DNA from: Idiomarina aquatica
GTDB lineage: Bacteria; Pseudomonadota; Gammaproteobacteria; Enterobacterales; Alteromonadaceae
NCBI RefSeq assembly: GCF_004362895.1
Contig: NZ_SNXI01000010.1
Span: forward strand, 1 to 64,000
Direction: 5' to 3'
DNA length: 64,000 nt
The notes under the pieces are model-generated. The model was given only the letters and a program-made list of their open reading frames with translations. It was not told the DNA's origin and did no database searches. The translations under genes were made by a program, and so were the position numbers. How positions within the stretch are numbered: the first letter of the stretch is position 1; each line of letters opens with the position of its first letter. Below are positions 1-9,849 of the stretch, in pieces.

Positions 1-37
1 AAAAAATCCATAGCCAGACAGTCTGACTATGGATTTT
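1..37 (-). terminator. Rho-independent terminator of the nar operon
   Basis: Positions 4-13 and 27-36 are perfect inverted repeats (AAATCCATAG / CTATGGATTT), with a second complementary pair inside (CAGAC / GTCTG at 15-25). Read on the minus strand the stem ends in a run of T (rc of 1-6). It lies about 100 bases past the stop of the isomerase gene, so it probably ends the narGHJI transcript. Confidence 0.75.
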
Positions 38-143
38 GAAGGCTCTGCCGGATCGGTCAACCGATCGCTAAAAATTCTTTAACTGATCGGCATTACCCAC
101 GAAGGGTGCCTTTAAATACATCAAAAATCCAGTATTACTGCGC

Positions 144-911
144 CTACTGTAACAGTGGCGACCCGGTACTGACAAAATCAAAGCCTTTAATGTCCGCTTC
201 GTTTGCTAAAGCCTGAATGTATTGCGATACCGCCTTGCGGTGAACTTTTTCTTCCAGGTACTCAGCAATTTTGTCACGTACTGCCTCGTATGGCAGCGGT
301 TTGCCTTCAATTTTATGATCCACGCTGACTACGTGAAAGCCATAACGCGTTTCTACCGGGTACTTCATAATGCCGGTATCAGCCGTAAACAATTGCCGCT
401 CAAATTCCGGCACCGTTTGGCCTTTACTCAGTTGCCCCAGGTTACCATCGGTTTCTTTCGACGGGCATGAAGAGTACTGACGCGCCAACTGAGCAAAATC
501 ATGGCCTTGTTTCAGTTCCTCGATTAATTGCTCTGCCATACGTTTGGCGTTAACACGCTCTAAGTCGTCATCGGGTGCAGCCGCCAACAGAATATGGCGA
601 GCCTCAACAATGGGCGACGTTTTAAAACGTTCCGGGTTTTGCTCGAAGTACTGACGACATGCTTGCTCATCAGCCTCTGGGCGCGCAACCTCACGGTCAA
701 TCAAGGTTTCGATAAAGTCATCGCTGCCACCATCGGCACTGTCATCAGCAACTTCAATACCTAAGTCTTTAGCGCGTTGCTTAAACAGCTCGCCAATGAC
801 CAGCGCTTCCGCCGCTTTCGCCATGGCTTCTTCGCGCGTTTCAGCGGGATGATACTGCATTTCTTCCAGAATCACTTTTTCTGGAATTTCGTTTTGATTA
901 ACTTGAATCAT
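144..911 (-). CDS. Parvulin-type peptidyl-prolyl isomerase at the end of the nar operon
   Basis: This 255-residue protein has a C-terminal rotamase (parvulin) domain from about residue 100 to 205. Visible marks are EARHILL, the glycine-rich DGNLGQLSKGQ stretch, VPEFERQLF and a closing YGFHVVSVD. The N-terminal 95 residues are helical, SurA/NifM-like, and there is no clear signal peptide, so a cytoplasmic folding factor is likely. It sits about 45 bases downstream of narI on the same strand. Isomerase genes follow narGHJI in pseudomonads too, which suggests help in folding or maturing the nitrate reductase. Its exact client is not shown by the sequence. Confidence 0.88.
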   Translation of the reverse strand: MIQVNQNEIPEKVILEEMQYHPAETREEAMAKAAEALVIGELFKQRAKDLGIEVADDSADGGSDDFIETLIDREVARPEADEQACRQYFEQNPERFKTSPIVEARHILLAAAPDDDLERVNAKRMAEQLIEELKQGHDFAQLARQYSSCPSKETDGNLGQLSKGQTVPEFERQLFTADTGIMKYPVETRYGFHVVSVDHKIEGKPLPYEAVRDKIAEYLEEKVHRKAVSQYIQALANEADIKGFDFVSTGSPLLQ

Positions 912-954
912 TATTGCTTCCTTGAGGGGGCATCGCCCCCTCTACTTCAGTCAC

Positions 955-1680
955 TTAATAGGTCGGCTTAGCAAACTTCTTGCGCACCACCTGGTGCTGG
1001 CGAGTAATGTACTGCACCGGCACACTAAACATGTGAACTAAGCGCGAGAACGGGAAGATTAAGAAAATGGTCATTCCCAATACCACGTGCAGTTTAAACA
1101 CCCAATCCACTGGATTATTAGCAACTGCCGCTACGGCTTGGACCGGGTCGAGAGTGACGATGTTTTGTGCCCATGTCATCAACGCCACCATAACCGCCGC
1201 TTTTTCACCTTCTGCACCGTGAGTGACGTGACTCACCGAGTAGAAAATTGAGATTAAGCCCAGCACTAACTGCGCCAGCAGAATCCACAGCAGGAAGATA
1301 TCCATGGAAGAACTATTCACACGCACACGGACGTTGTTCATGCGACGGTTGACCAGGATGACTAAACCATACAGGCAAATAACACCAAAGATGCCACCCA
1401 TGATAATCGCAACCCATTGCTTCAGCTCGTTGCTGACACCCAATGCATACCAGATTGGTTTTGGTGTTAATAAGCCGACTAAGTGCCCGAAGAAAATACC
1501 AATAATACCAATGTGGAACGGCAAACTGCCTTTTCGCAGTTGCTTGCTCTCCAGCATTTGACTGGAACTGGTCTTCCAGGTGTACTGTTCGCGGTCGTAG
1601 CGAATCCAGGTACCGATAAAAAACACAGCCAGGGCAATATAAGGATATACGCCGAAGGCCAACATATTAATGTAATCCAT
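955..1680 (-). CDS. narI: Respiratory nitrate reductase gamma subunit (cytochrome b)
   Basis: The 241-residue polytopic protein has about five membrane segments and matches the full length of NarI. It anchors NarGH to the inner membrane, holds two b haems and passes electrons from quinol to the NarH clusters. Histidines suited to haem ligation sit in the early segment (FHIGIIGIFFGHLVG) and the last third (KLHVVLGMTIFL, SRLVHMF). It starts 10 bases after narJ, in the standard narGHJI order. Confidence 0.96.
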   Translation of the reverse strand: MDYINMLAFGVYPYIALAVFFIGTWIRYDREQYTWKTSSSQMLESKQLRKGSLPFHIGIIGIFFGHLVGLLTPKPIWYALGVSNELKQWVAIIMGGIFGVICLYGLVILVNRRMNNVRVRVNSSSMDIFLLWILLAQLVLGLISIFYSVSHVTHGAEGEKAAVMVALMTWAQNIVTLDPVQAVAAVANNPVDWVFKLHVVLGMTIFLIFPFSRLVHMFSVPVQYITRQHQVVRKKFAKPTY

Positions 1681-1690
1681 GATGCTCTCC

Positions 1691-2434
1691 TTAAATACCC
1701 GAGACTTTTCTTGGCTGTGACGGATCTGAATTCATCAGGTCGTCGGTGTTAAACGGTACATATTGATCGCGACGCTGACCTTCCGACGGGCGATTTTGCG
1801 CTGTTGGACAGCCCTGGGTTTGATCGTTACCGGTAAAGGTAACCGCTTCTTCTTCCCAAACTTTATCCAACGCTTTCGCGGTATCATCACGCTTTTCGTC
1901 TGCGATTTGCTGACGCACGTCGTCCAGATCGATATCGATACCGGAGATGTGCAATAGCACTTCAAACAGCAGTGAGTAGTTACTCCCGCGCTGTTCCAGG
2001 CGAGCCGTCAATAGCGCCAGTATATGAGCCACTTCCTGTAAGCCCAGTGTCGCGTTTTCGTCACCCTGAGTTGATAAAAACTCCAGATACAGCGGAATAT
2101 AATCGGGCAACTCTTTAACACCCAATTCCAATCCCGCTTGTTTGTACTGATTGTTCAAATCAACCATAGCCTGACCACGATCGCGAGACTCGCCATGAAC
2201 ATGCTCAAACAACAGTAATGACAACGCTCGTCCGCGCTCGAACAAGCTGTCGTACTCTGATTGCCAGTCCATCAAACCCATTGCACAGCGGGTTTGCACA
2301 AACTCCATGAGTGCGGCTTTATCGCCTGCAGGCAAGGACGACTGCTGAATCATTACCTCGATGTCTTCCCGAGCTTCAACAAGCTCGGGTTTTGGGTAAT
2401 CCAATAATAAAGAAATAACCTGTAGTACCTGCAT
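1691..2434 (-). CDS. narJ: Nitrate reductase molybdenum cofactor assembly chaperone
   Basis: This 247-residue soluble helical protein belongs to the NarJ/TorD chaperone family. Its N-terminus (LQVISLLLDYPKPEL) and the central LFEHVHGESRDRGQAM stretch are typical of NarJ. It binds apo-NarG, allows insertion of the molybdenum cofactor and delays membrane attachment to NarI. The gene begins 4 bases after narH. The C-terminal 45 residues are polar and look unordered, as in homologues. Confidence 0.95.
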   Translation of the reverse strand: MQVLQVISLLLDYPKPELVEAREDIEVMIQQSSLPAGDKAALMEFVQTRCAMGLMDWQSEYDSLFERGRALSLLLFEHVHGESRDRGQAMVDLNNQYKQAGLELGVKELPDYIPLYLEFLSTQGDENATLGLQEVAHILALLTARLEQRGSNYSLLFEVLLHISGIDIDLDDVRQQIADEKRDDTAKALDKVWEEEAVTFTGNDQTQGCPTAQNRPSEGQRRDQYVPFNTDDLMNSDPSQPRKVSGI

Positions 2435-2438
2435 GTGA

Positions 2439-3974
2439 TTACTCCTTCATCGTTACTGGAATGACTTGACGGACGCTTTGTTTTTTCGCACCGAACAAGT
2501 TGACTTCGTTGTTACCATCGCTACAACCGTTACCAAAGCTGAAGCCACAACCACCCTTGATGTCGTAGGCATTTTCCGCATAAGCACGATGGCTAGTCGG
2601 AATGACGAAACGATCCTCGTAGTCAGCCAAGGCCATGTAGCGATACATTTCGTCGACTTGATGCTTAGTCAGTCCAACTTGTTTTAGTACGTTCAAATCC
2701 TCTACGCCATCAACGTGTTTAGAACGCATGTGTGAACGCATAGCAATCATTCGTTCGAGCGCACGAATTACCGGCTTCTCGTCACCAGCAGTCAACAGGT
2801 TTGCCAGGTAACGCAGCGGTATACGCAATGACTTCAAGTCCGGAATTTCACCGTCCATGCCAACATGGCCGGCTTCGACCGCGCTTTGAATGGGCGACAG
2901 CGGTGGCACATACCAAACCATTGGCAGCGTGCGATATTCAGGGTGCAGTGGCAGTGCCACTTTCCACTGCATCGCCATCATGTAGACCGGCGAGCGCTGG
3001 GCTGCTTTGATCCAGTTTTCAGCAATGCCTTCTTTACGTGCCGCTTCCTGCACTTCAGGGTCATGCGGGTCTAGGAAAATACCTAACTGCTCTTCGTACA
3101 AGTCTTGCTCGTTTGGTGTATTTGCTGCCTCTTCAATGCGATCCGCATCGTATAGCAACACACCTAAGTAGCGGATACGACCGACACAGGTTTCTGAACA
3201 CGTGGTTGGCTGACCTGCTTCGATACGCGGATAGCAGAACGTACATTTTTCAGATTTACCGGTCTTCCAGTTATAGTAGATTTTCTTGTACGGGCAGCCC
3301 GATACACACATACGCCAGCCGCGACATTTGTCCTGATCAATCAGTACAATACCGTCTTCTTCGCGCTTGTAGATTGCACCTGAAGGACACGCAGCCACAC
3401 ACGCAGGGTTCAGGCAGTGTTCGCACAAGCGTGGCAAGTACATCATGAAGGTCTTTTCGAACTGACCGTACATGTCTTTTTGCACCACGTCGTCGAAGTT
3501 CTTGTCCTTCTTACGCTTCTCGAATTCCGTACCCAGAATTTCTTCCCAGTTCGGCCCCCAATGGATTTTCTCCATGCGCTTACCAGTAATCAGTGAGCGC
3601 GGGCGTGCCGTTGGCTGGTGCTTGCTTGGCTTGGCCGTGTGCAAGTGCTGATAGTCAAATTCGAACGGCTCGTAGTAGTCATCAATTTCCGGCAAGTCAG
3701 GGTTACCAAAAATGTTTGCCAGCACGCGACGCTTGCTACCAATTTTCAGCTCCAGGTTGCCCTTTTTATTGCGTGACCAACCGCCGTTCCATTTGTCCTG
3801 GTTTTCCCACTCTTTCGGGAAGCCAATGCCCGGCTTGGTTTCTACGTTGTTAAACCAGGCATATTCGACCCCTTCGCGAGAGGTCCATACGTTTTTGCAG
3901 GTGATGGAGCAAGTATGACAGCCGATACACTTGTCCAAATTCAGCACCATGCCAATTTGAGCTCTTACTTTCAT
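2439..3974 (-). CDS. narH: Respiratory nitrate reductase beta subunit (iron-sulfur)
   Basis: The 511-residue beta subunit carries four cysteine groups for three [4Fe-4S] and one [3Fe-4S] cluster. They are CIGCHTCSITC near residue 16, CEHCLNPACVAACPSG near 184, CRGWRMCVSGCPYKK near 217 (the tryptophan in place of cysteine marks the 3Fe cluster) and CTFCYPRIEAG...CSETCVGR near 244-265. It relays electrons from the NarI haems to NarG on the cytoplasmic side. It lies 20 bases after narG. Confidence 0.97.
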   Translation of the reverse strand: MKVRAQIGMVLNLDKCIGCHTCSITCKNVWTSREGVEYAWFNNVETKPGIGFPKEWENQDKWNGGWSRNKKGNLELKIGSKRRVLANIFGNPDLPEIDDYYEPFEFDYQHLHTAKPSKHQPTARPRSLITGKRMEKIHWGPNWEEILGTEFEKRKKDKNFDDVVQKDMYGQFEKTFMMYLPRLCEHCLNPACVAACPSGAIYKREEDGIVLIDQDKCRGWRMCVSGCPYKKIYYNWKTGKSEKCTFCYPRIEAGQPTTCSETCVGRIRYLGVLLYDADRIEEAANTPNEQDLYEEQLGIFLDPHDPEVQEAARKEGIAENWIKAAQRSPVYMMAMQWKVALPLHPEYRTLPMVWYVPPLSPIQSAVEAGHVGMDGEIPDLKSLRIPLRYLANLLTAGDEKPVIRALERMIAMRSHMRSKHVDGVEDLNVLKQVGLTKHQVDEMYRYMALADYEDRFVIPTSHRAYAENAYDIKGGCGFSFGNGCSDGNNEVNLFGAKKQSVRQVIPVTMKE

Positions 3975-3994
3975 CGTGTTGTCCTCACTCCGAT

Positions 3995-6900
3995 TTATTC
4001 AGTGTCCAGGAAGTCGACTTTGTCCATCTTGCGGACCACCACGAATTCATCGCGGTTACAGCCTACTGTCCCGTAATAGTTAAAGCCGTATGCCTGTTGT
4101 GCATAACCACCAATCATATGAGTTGGCTTCATGACCACACGCGTCACTGAGTTGTGAATACCGCCTCGGGTACCGGTCAGCTCAGAGCCCGGCATATTCA
4201 AAATACGCTCCTGGGCGTGGTACATCATGCTCATACCCTCAGGTACACGTTGCGAAACCACCGCACGGGCACAGATTGAACCGTTAACGTTAAAGATTTC
4301 CATCCAGTCGTTATCTTCAATGCCGGCTGCTTTCGCGTCGATTTCACTGATCCAGACAATCGGGCCACCACGTGACAGGGTTTGCATTAACAAGTTATCT
4401 GAGTAAGTGCTGTGAATGCCCCACTTCTGATGCGGCGTAATCCAGTTCAGTACGATCTCTTTATTACCGTTTTGGCGCTTGTTCAGCACCGGCGCAACAG
4501 TTTTCAGGTTAATAGGTGGCTTGTACGCACAAAGCGTTTCGCCAAAGTCACGCATCCACTCGTGATCCTGATAGAACTGCTGACGACCGGTAATGGTGCG
4601 CCACGGGATGAACTCGTGAACGTTGGTGTAACCGGCGTTGTAAGACACATGTTCGTCTTCCAGACCTGACCAGGTCGGCGACGAAATAATCTTACGCGGC
4701 TGCGCCACGATATCGCGGAAGCGAATTTTCTCTTCTTCCTTCGGCTTAGCCAGGTGCGTATGGTCGCGACCTGTCAACTCACCCAGTGCAGCCCATGCTT
4801 TAACGGCAACATGACCATTAGTTTCCGGCGCCAGAGATAAAATCGTTTCGCAGGCATCAATCGCCGTTTCGATTTTCGGACGACCCTGATTGGCGCCTTC
4901 TTCAACATGGGTGCGATTGAGCTTACCGAGGAACTCAACTTCCTCTTTAGTATTCCAGTTAATGCCCTTACCACCATTACCTAGCTTGTCCATTAATGGT
5001 CCAAGCGAGGTAAAGCGGTGATAGGTATTCGGATAGTCACGCTCAACCACAGTAATATTCGGCATGGTTTTACCCGGAATCGCTTCGATTTCGCCTTTCC
5101 ACCAAGCTTTGCCACCGTATGGCTGTGCTAGTTCTCCCGGTGAGTCGTGCTGCAATGGCACCGTGACCACGTCTTGCTCAACACCCAGGTGACCCTGGCT
5201 TAAGCGTGAGAAGTCTTTGGCAATCCCTTTAAAGATGTCCCAGTCAGACTGCGCTTCCCAGACCGGATCAACGGCCGCTGTTAACGGGTGAATAAACGGA
5301 TGCATATCCGAGGTATTCATATCGTCTTTTTCATACCAGGTAGCTGTGGGCAGCACGATGTCTGAGTACAGGCAAGTCGTCGACATGCGGAAGTCCAGCG
5401 TGGTTAGCAAATCAACCTTGCCTTCCGGTGCCTCGTCAATCCATTCCACGTCTTCCGGTTTTTTGCCACCAAACTCACCCAAATCTTTACCCAACAAGCC
5501 ATGCTTAGTACCCAACAGGTGCTTCAGCATGTACTCGTGGCCTTTACCTGACGAACCTAAAAGGTTTGAACGCCAGATAAACATGCTACGAGGGAAGTTT
5601 TTCGGATCATCCGGCTGCTCACAGGCAAACTTCAGATCACCTTTTTTGAGTTGATCGACAATATAATCTTTTACATCCATGCCGGCTTCTTCGGCTGCTT
5701 TTACCAGCCCCAGCGGGTTTGTTCCCAACTGTGGTGCAGACGGCAACCAACCCATGCGCTCCGCGCGGGTGTTGTAATCAAGGATGGTGCTGCTCCACTT
5801 GTCTTTATTTGCCAGTGGTGACACCACCTCACTCATGTCGAGTTTCTCGTAACGCCATTGATCAGAATGGTTGTAGAAGAACGAGGTACCATTCATGTGG
5901 CGAGGTGGGCGCTGCCAGTCCAGACCGAAGGCCAGTGGTTGCCAACCCGTTTGCGGACGCAGTTTTTCCTGACCCACATAGTGAGCCCAGCCGCCGCCCG
6001 ATTGACCAATACAGCCACACATCATCAACATGTTGATCAAACCACGGTAGCTCATGTCCATGTGGTACCAGTGGTTAATTGCCGCACCAACGATAACCAT
6101 CGAGCGACCTTTCGTTTTGTCTGCATTACGACCAAACTCGGTTGCAACACGGATAACGTCTTCGGGTTTTACACCGGTAATGTGCTCTTGCCACGCCGGC
6201 GTGTAGGGTACGTTATCGCTGTAATCCTTAGCCCGATTCTCGTCGTTCATGCCATTGTCGACACCGTACTGCGCCAGCATTAAATCAAATACTGTGGCAA
6301 CGTAGGCGGTCTCGCCATTGGCCAGCTCAACTTTTTTAGCCGGAATTTTACGGATCTGAACTTCGTCATGATCAGTGTGCTGGAAATACTCATACTCATG
6401 CGGTGCACTGCCAAAGTATGGGAAGCCTACTTCCACGACTTCGTCATGGTTGTCTTTTAGAGACAATTGCAGATCAACTGCACCCTGCTTGTCTTTTTGT
6501 TCCAGGTTCCACTTACCTTTTTCGCCCCAACGATAACCGATGGCACCGTTCGGGCTGGTCAAACGCTGATCTTTGCTATTGATGGCAATGGTTTTCCAAT
6601 CTGGGTTGTTGTCTTCGCCGAGGTTGTCGACCAAGTCCGCAGCGCGCAGGAAACGGCCCTGATTCAGGACTTTTTCACCCGGCTCTAACATAACCAGCAT
6701 CGGCATGTCGGTATAACGCGTAACATAATCCTGGAAGTACTGGCTTTGCTTGTTCACGTAAAATTCTTTTAAGATTACGTGTCCAAACGCCATCGCTAGT
6801 GCCGAGTCGGTTCCCTGACGAGGCGACAACCAGGTATCACCAAACTTTGATGCTTCTGAATAGTCCGATGTAATAACGCAGGTTTTTGTACCTTTGTAGC

Positions 6901-7714
6901 GAACTTCCGTTAAGAAGTGCGCATCCGGTGTACGCGTTTGCGGTACGTTAGAACCCCAAACGATGATGTAGTTAGAGTTGTACCAATCCGCTGATTCAGG
7001 AACGTCTGTCTGTTCACCCCACACCTGCGGCGACGCCGGCGGTAAGTCACAGTACCAGTCGTAAAAGCTTAAGCAGTTACCACCAATCAGCGATAGATAG
7101 CGTGCACCTGCCGCATACGACACCATAGACATCGCCGGAATAGGTGAAAAACCACTGATGCGGTCAGGACCATATTCTTTCGCCGTATATACGTTCGAAG
7201 CAGCAATAATCTCATTGACTTCCTGCCAGTTTGCACGAACAAAGCCGCCCATACCGCGCGCCTGCTTGTAGCTCTTCGCTTTAGCTGGATCGGTAACAAT
7301 AGATTCCCAGGCTTTTACCGGATCTTTGTGGGTTTCTTTTGCTTCGCGCCACAGCGACATCAGCTGCTGGCGAACCTTTGGATATTTGAGGCGGTTAGCA
7401 CTGTAGATGTACCAGGAATAGCTTGCACCACGCGGGCAGCCACGCGGCTCATGGTTCGGCAGATCAGGGCGAGTACGTGGATAGTCGGTTTGCTGGGTTT
7501 CCCAGGTAACCAAACCGTCTTTCACGTAAATCTTCCAGCTGCATGAACCGGTACAGTTTACCCCATGGGTAGAACGCACCACTTTGTCATGCTGCCAACG
7601 TTGCCGATAACCTTGCTCCCAAGCACGGTCTTCATCGGTGGTAACACCGTGACCGTCGGCGAATGGTTCTTTGTGCGTTTTAAAAAAACGCAATTTTTCG
7701 AGTAGACGACTCAT
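3995..7714 (-). CDS. narG: Respiratory nitrate reductase alpha subunit (Mo-bisMGD)
   Basis: This is the catalytic subunit that reduces nitrate to nitrite with quinol electrons, about 1,239 residues. The N-terminal HGVNCTGSCSWKIYVKDG stretch holds the His/Cys ligands of the FS0 cluster. The segment VWGSNVPQTRTPDAHF contains the aspartate that ligates molybdenum in NarG. I start it at the internal ATG at 7714, giving MSRLLEKLRFF as in other NarG proteins, because GGGAG lies 9 bases upstream (7724-7728). The frame stays open seven codons further to 7735. No Tat leader is seen, as expected for a cytoplasmic-facing enzyme. Confidence 0.97.
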   Translation of the reverse strand: MSRLLEKLRFFKTHKEPFADGHGVTTDEDRAWEQGYRQRWQHDKVVRSTHGVNCTGSCSWKIYVKDGLVTWETQQTDYPRTRPDLPNHEPRGCPRGASYSWYIYSANRLKYPKVRQQLMSLWREAKETHKDPVKAWESIVTDPAKAKSYKQARGMGGFVRANWQEVNEIIAASNVYTAKEYGPDRISGFSPIPAMSMVSYAAGARYLSLIGGNCLSFYDWYCDLPPASPQVWGEQTDVPESADWYNSNYIIVWGSNVPQTRTPDAHFLTEVRYKGTKTCVITSDYSEASKFGDTWLSPRQGTDSALAMAFGHVILKEFYVNKQSQYFQDYVTRYTDMPMLVMLEPGEKVLNQGRFLRAADLVDNLGEDNNPDWKTIAINSKDQRLTSPNGAIGYRWGEKGKWNLEQKDKQGAVDLQLSLKDNHDEVVEVGFPYFGSAPHEYEYFQHTDHDEVQIRKIPAKKVELANGETAYVATVFDLMLAQYGVDNGMNDENRAKDYSDNVPYTPAWQEHITGVKPEDVIRVATEFGRNADKTKGRSMVIVGAAINHWYHMDMSYRGLINMLMMCGCIGQSGGGWAHYVGQEKLRPQTGWQPLAFGLDWQRPPRHMNGTSFFYNHSDQWRYEKLDMSEVVSPLANKDKWSSTILDYNTRAERMGWLPSAPQLGTNPLGLVKAAEEAGMDVKDYIVDQLKKGDLKFACEQPDDPKNFPRSMFIWRSNLLGSSGKGHEYMLKHLLGTKHGLLGKDLGEFGGKKPEDVEWIDEAPEGKVDLLTTLDFRMSTTCLYSDIVLPTATWYEKDDMNTSDMHPFIHPLTAAVDPVWEAQSDWDIFKGIAKDFSRLSQGHLGVEQDVVTVPLQHDSPGELAQPYGGKAWWKGEIEAIPGKTMPNITVVERDYPNTYHRFTSLGPLMDKLGNGGKGINWNTKEEVEFLGKLNRTHVEEGANQGRPKIETAIDACETILSLAPETNGHVAVKAWAALGELTGRDHTHLAKPKEEEKIRFRDIVAQPRKIISSPTWSGLEDEHVSYNAGYTNVHEFIPWRTITGRQQFYQDHEWMRDFGETLCAYKPPINLKTVAPVLNKRQNGNKEIVLNWITPHQKWGIHSTYSDNLLMQTLSRGGPIVWISEIDAKAAGIEDNDWMEIFNVNGSICARAVVSQRVPEGMSMMYHAQERILNMPGSELTGTRGGIHNSVTRVVMKPTHMIGGYAQQAYGFNYYGTVGCNRDEFVVVRKMDKVDFLDTE

Positions 7715-8058
7715 AATTTCAGACTCCCAGTCCACGCCTAACAGGTATTTCTAATGGATGTCAGCAAGTGTGCGGGATCAAAGCCCGTAACACCAGTAGG
7801 GGTAGCGGCGTAAAAATAGACTAGAGGTAGAAAAAATACCTCTTTTGGGTGATGGGGGTATTTTTTTAACTTGCTGTTTTATAAGTATTTAATTTTTTAC
7901 AATTGATAGTGGTTTTCATTAACTGGCTCTCGCAGTAAAAAAGGGGTAGCCCAAAGTTACTTACTGCTAAATTCTCTGCTAACATCGTTGTTAATATGCA
8001 TTAAAACTACATGTATTTACGTAAGTTTTTTACTTATTAGCAGGGTAGCTTTCGGTTT
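7715..8058. promoter_or_regulatory. narG/narX divergent control region with five NarL heptamers
   Basis: This intergenic stretch contains no gene. Four perfect matches to the NarL heptamer (TACYYMT or its reverse AKRRGTA) are visible: AGGGGTA at 7798-7804, AGAGGTA at 7823-7829, TACCTCT at 7837-7843 and AGGGGTA at 7942-7948. GGGGGTA at 7854-7860 has one mismatch. The pair at 7823-7843 is a perfect inverted repeat with a 7-base spacer. A weak FNR-like palindrome TTAATATGCATTAA lies at 7991-8004. Nitrate control of narG through NarXL is well established in relatives; binding here is inferred. Confidence 0.7.
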
Positions 8059-9837
8059 ATGAAGACAACGTCGATCATTAATCTTTTTCGCGTTTCACTC
8101 GCCGTGATTGTCATTGTCGCCAGTGGCTCAGCGCTAACCGGCTTCTTACTGTTAGAAAAGTCCGAAAAGGACGCCGCCGTTATCAATGCCGCGGGTATGC
8201 ATCGAATGCTGGCTTTCGAACTTGTTGCTGCGCAACAGGCAAACCAGCCGGGAGAAGTTGCCCGGATCGCTGCTGATATTAATCAACGCTGGCAACACCC
8301 CTTGGTCGAGTTCCACACCGCGGATCCTGCAACTAATGCTGCGACGACCGCAGTGATAGCCCGCCAGCAATGGCAGAAGCTAGAGCAACAGCTAAATGAC
8401 AATAACGTCATCAGCTACGATGAAACACAACACTACGTCACTGCGTTGCAGAACTTTGTTATGGCGTTGCAGCAAAAATCGGAGCAACGCATGGCGTTAG
8501 TCCGCGGCGCACTTGCTGTATCAGCATTTATTATTGTCGGTGTGTTCTTCTTTTTGCTTTACATTGTGCGCCGACGTATCGATGACCCTCTCACCCATAT
8601 CATGGGCGTCTGTCGCCGCCTTATTCAGGGCGACTTTACCGCACAGTCAAAGGTCAAGTCTGATGACGAGCTGGGACAGCTTTCCAGTGCCTTAAATAAA
8701 ATGTCCGATACCGTCAGCTATTTTTATGGCGGGCTGGAGCGCCGTGTTGCCCAGCAAACGGCTGAACTGAGCCGCAAAAACCGGGTATTGTCTTTTTTGT
8801 ACGACACGGCACGTTCAATCATTGTCCACAGCTATGATTACGCCAATTACCAAGACGTCATCGAGCGCCTTTATGAGGTGGGTGAAGTCGATGACATCGA
8901 GCTATGCCTGTTGACCGAGGAAGGCAGCCGGCCATTTTTGCAAATGCAGCCGCGCCCCAATTCAAAAGAGCCGTGTAGTTCACAAAATTGTGCCAGTTGC
9001 ATCAAAGCAGGGCCTGGAGCCTCTGTTATCGAAGACAAAATGGTCTATCGCTTTGTGTTAAAACGCGAAGATCAGGAATATGGCGTGCTGATCGTTCGCT
9101 GCGATAAAAACGCAACGCTTGCGCCATGGCAGCAACAATTGATGGCATCAACAGCCGACCAACTGGCCTTGTCACAAAGTTTAAAAACAGAAGAAGAGCA
9201 AGTTCGCCGGCTTGCCCTGATGCATGAACGCACGGTTATCGCCCGCGAGCTGCATGACTCATTAGCGCAAGCCTTGTCGTATCTTAAAATTCAGGTCACA
9301 CGGCTACAGAAAGCAGTAGAAAAAGAAGACCGTGAAGTTATTGACGACGTATCGACTGAGCTTCGTGAAGGACTCAATGCGGCTTACAAACAATTACGGG
9401 AGCTGCTAACGACCTTCCGTCTTAAAGTTGATGGTTCAGGGCTCTACAGTGCGTTGCAAACGACGGTGAAGCAGCTGTCTGAGCAAAGTGAATTACAGGT
9501 TCATCTGGATTATCGCCTGAATGATATTCCACTGGCACCCCACGAAGAGATTCATTTATTACAGATTATCCGCGAAGCCAGCCAAAATGCAGTAAACCAT
9601 AGTGAAGGGCAAAACCTTCATATAGCGCTGACGCAGCCGACGGGTTCAGATATCGAGCTAACGATTAGTGATGACGGTGTGGGTATTCCAGAAAGTGCAG
9701 AAAAGCTGAATCATTACGGGCTGGCCATTATGCAAGAGCGCAGCCGCAATTTGGGCGGTGACCTGGACATGCGTCGTCGCGAACAAGGCGGCACCGAGGT
9801 AAGCTTCCGCTTTACCCCCGATTACTTGCTACAGTAA
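8059..9837 (+). CDS. narX: Nitrate/nitrite sensor histidine kinase NarX
   Basis: The 592-residue kinase has a membrane segment near residues 10-31, a periplasmic part with a P-box-like NAAGMHRML stretch, a second membrane segment near 150-170, and a HAMP domain ending near 235. A central module carries a CX4CX2C cluster (C306, C311, C314), as in NarX/NarQ proteins. The HPK7-type transmitter has phospho-acceptor H399 in ARELHDSLAQ and an ATPase domain with NAVNHSEG and DDGVGIP. It senses nitrate in the periplasm and phosphorylates NarL, encoded at 11330. It is transcribed away from narG. Confidence 0.94.
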   Translation: MKTTSIINLFRVSLAVIVIVASGSALTGFLLLEKSEKDAAVINAAGMHRMLAFELVAAQQANQPGEVARIAADINQRWQHPLVEFHTADPATNAATTAVIARQQWQKLEQQLNDNNVISYDETQHYVTALQNFVMALQQKSEQRMALVRGALAVSAFIIVGVFFFLLYIVRRRIDDPLTHIMGVCRRLIQGDFTAQSKVKSDDELGQLSSALNKMSDTVSYFYGGLERRVAQQTAELSRKNRVLSFLYDTARSIIVHSYDYANYQDVIERLYEVGEVDDIELCLLTEEGSRPFLQMQPRPNSKEPCSSQNCASCIKAGPGASVIEDKMVYRFVLKREDQEYGVLIVRCDKNATLAPWQQQLMASTADQLALSQSLKTEEEQVRRLALMHERTVIARELHDSLAQALSYLKIQVTRLQKAVEKEDREVIDDVSTELREGLNAAYKQLRELLTTFRLKVDGSGLYSALQTTVKQLSEQSELQVHLDYRLNDIPLAPHEEIHLLQIIREASQNAVNHSEGQNLHIALTQPTGSDIELTISDDGVGIPESAEKLNHYGLAIMQERSRNLGGDLDMRRREQGGTEVSFRFTPDYLLQ

Positions 9838-9849
9838 GTGCGCGGCCTG

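Noticed and set aside
3038-3448. A 136-codon plus-strand frame inside narH
   Set aside because: It lies wholly opposite the conserved Fe-S cysteine region of narH and shows no protein-like pattern.
7991-8004. TTAATATGCATTAA as an FNR box for narG
   Set aside because: The key G and C of the TTGAT/ATCAA half-sites are both replaced, so I only note it as weak, although FNR control of narG would be expected.
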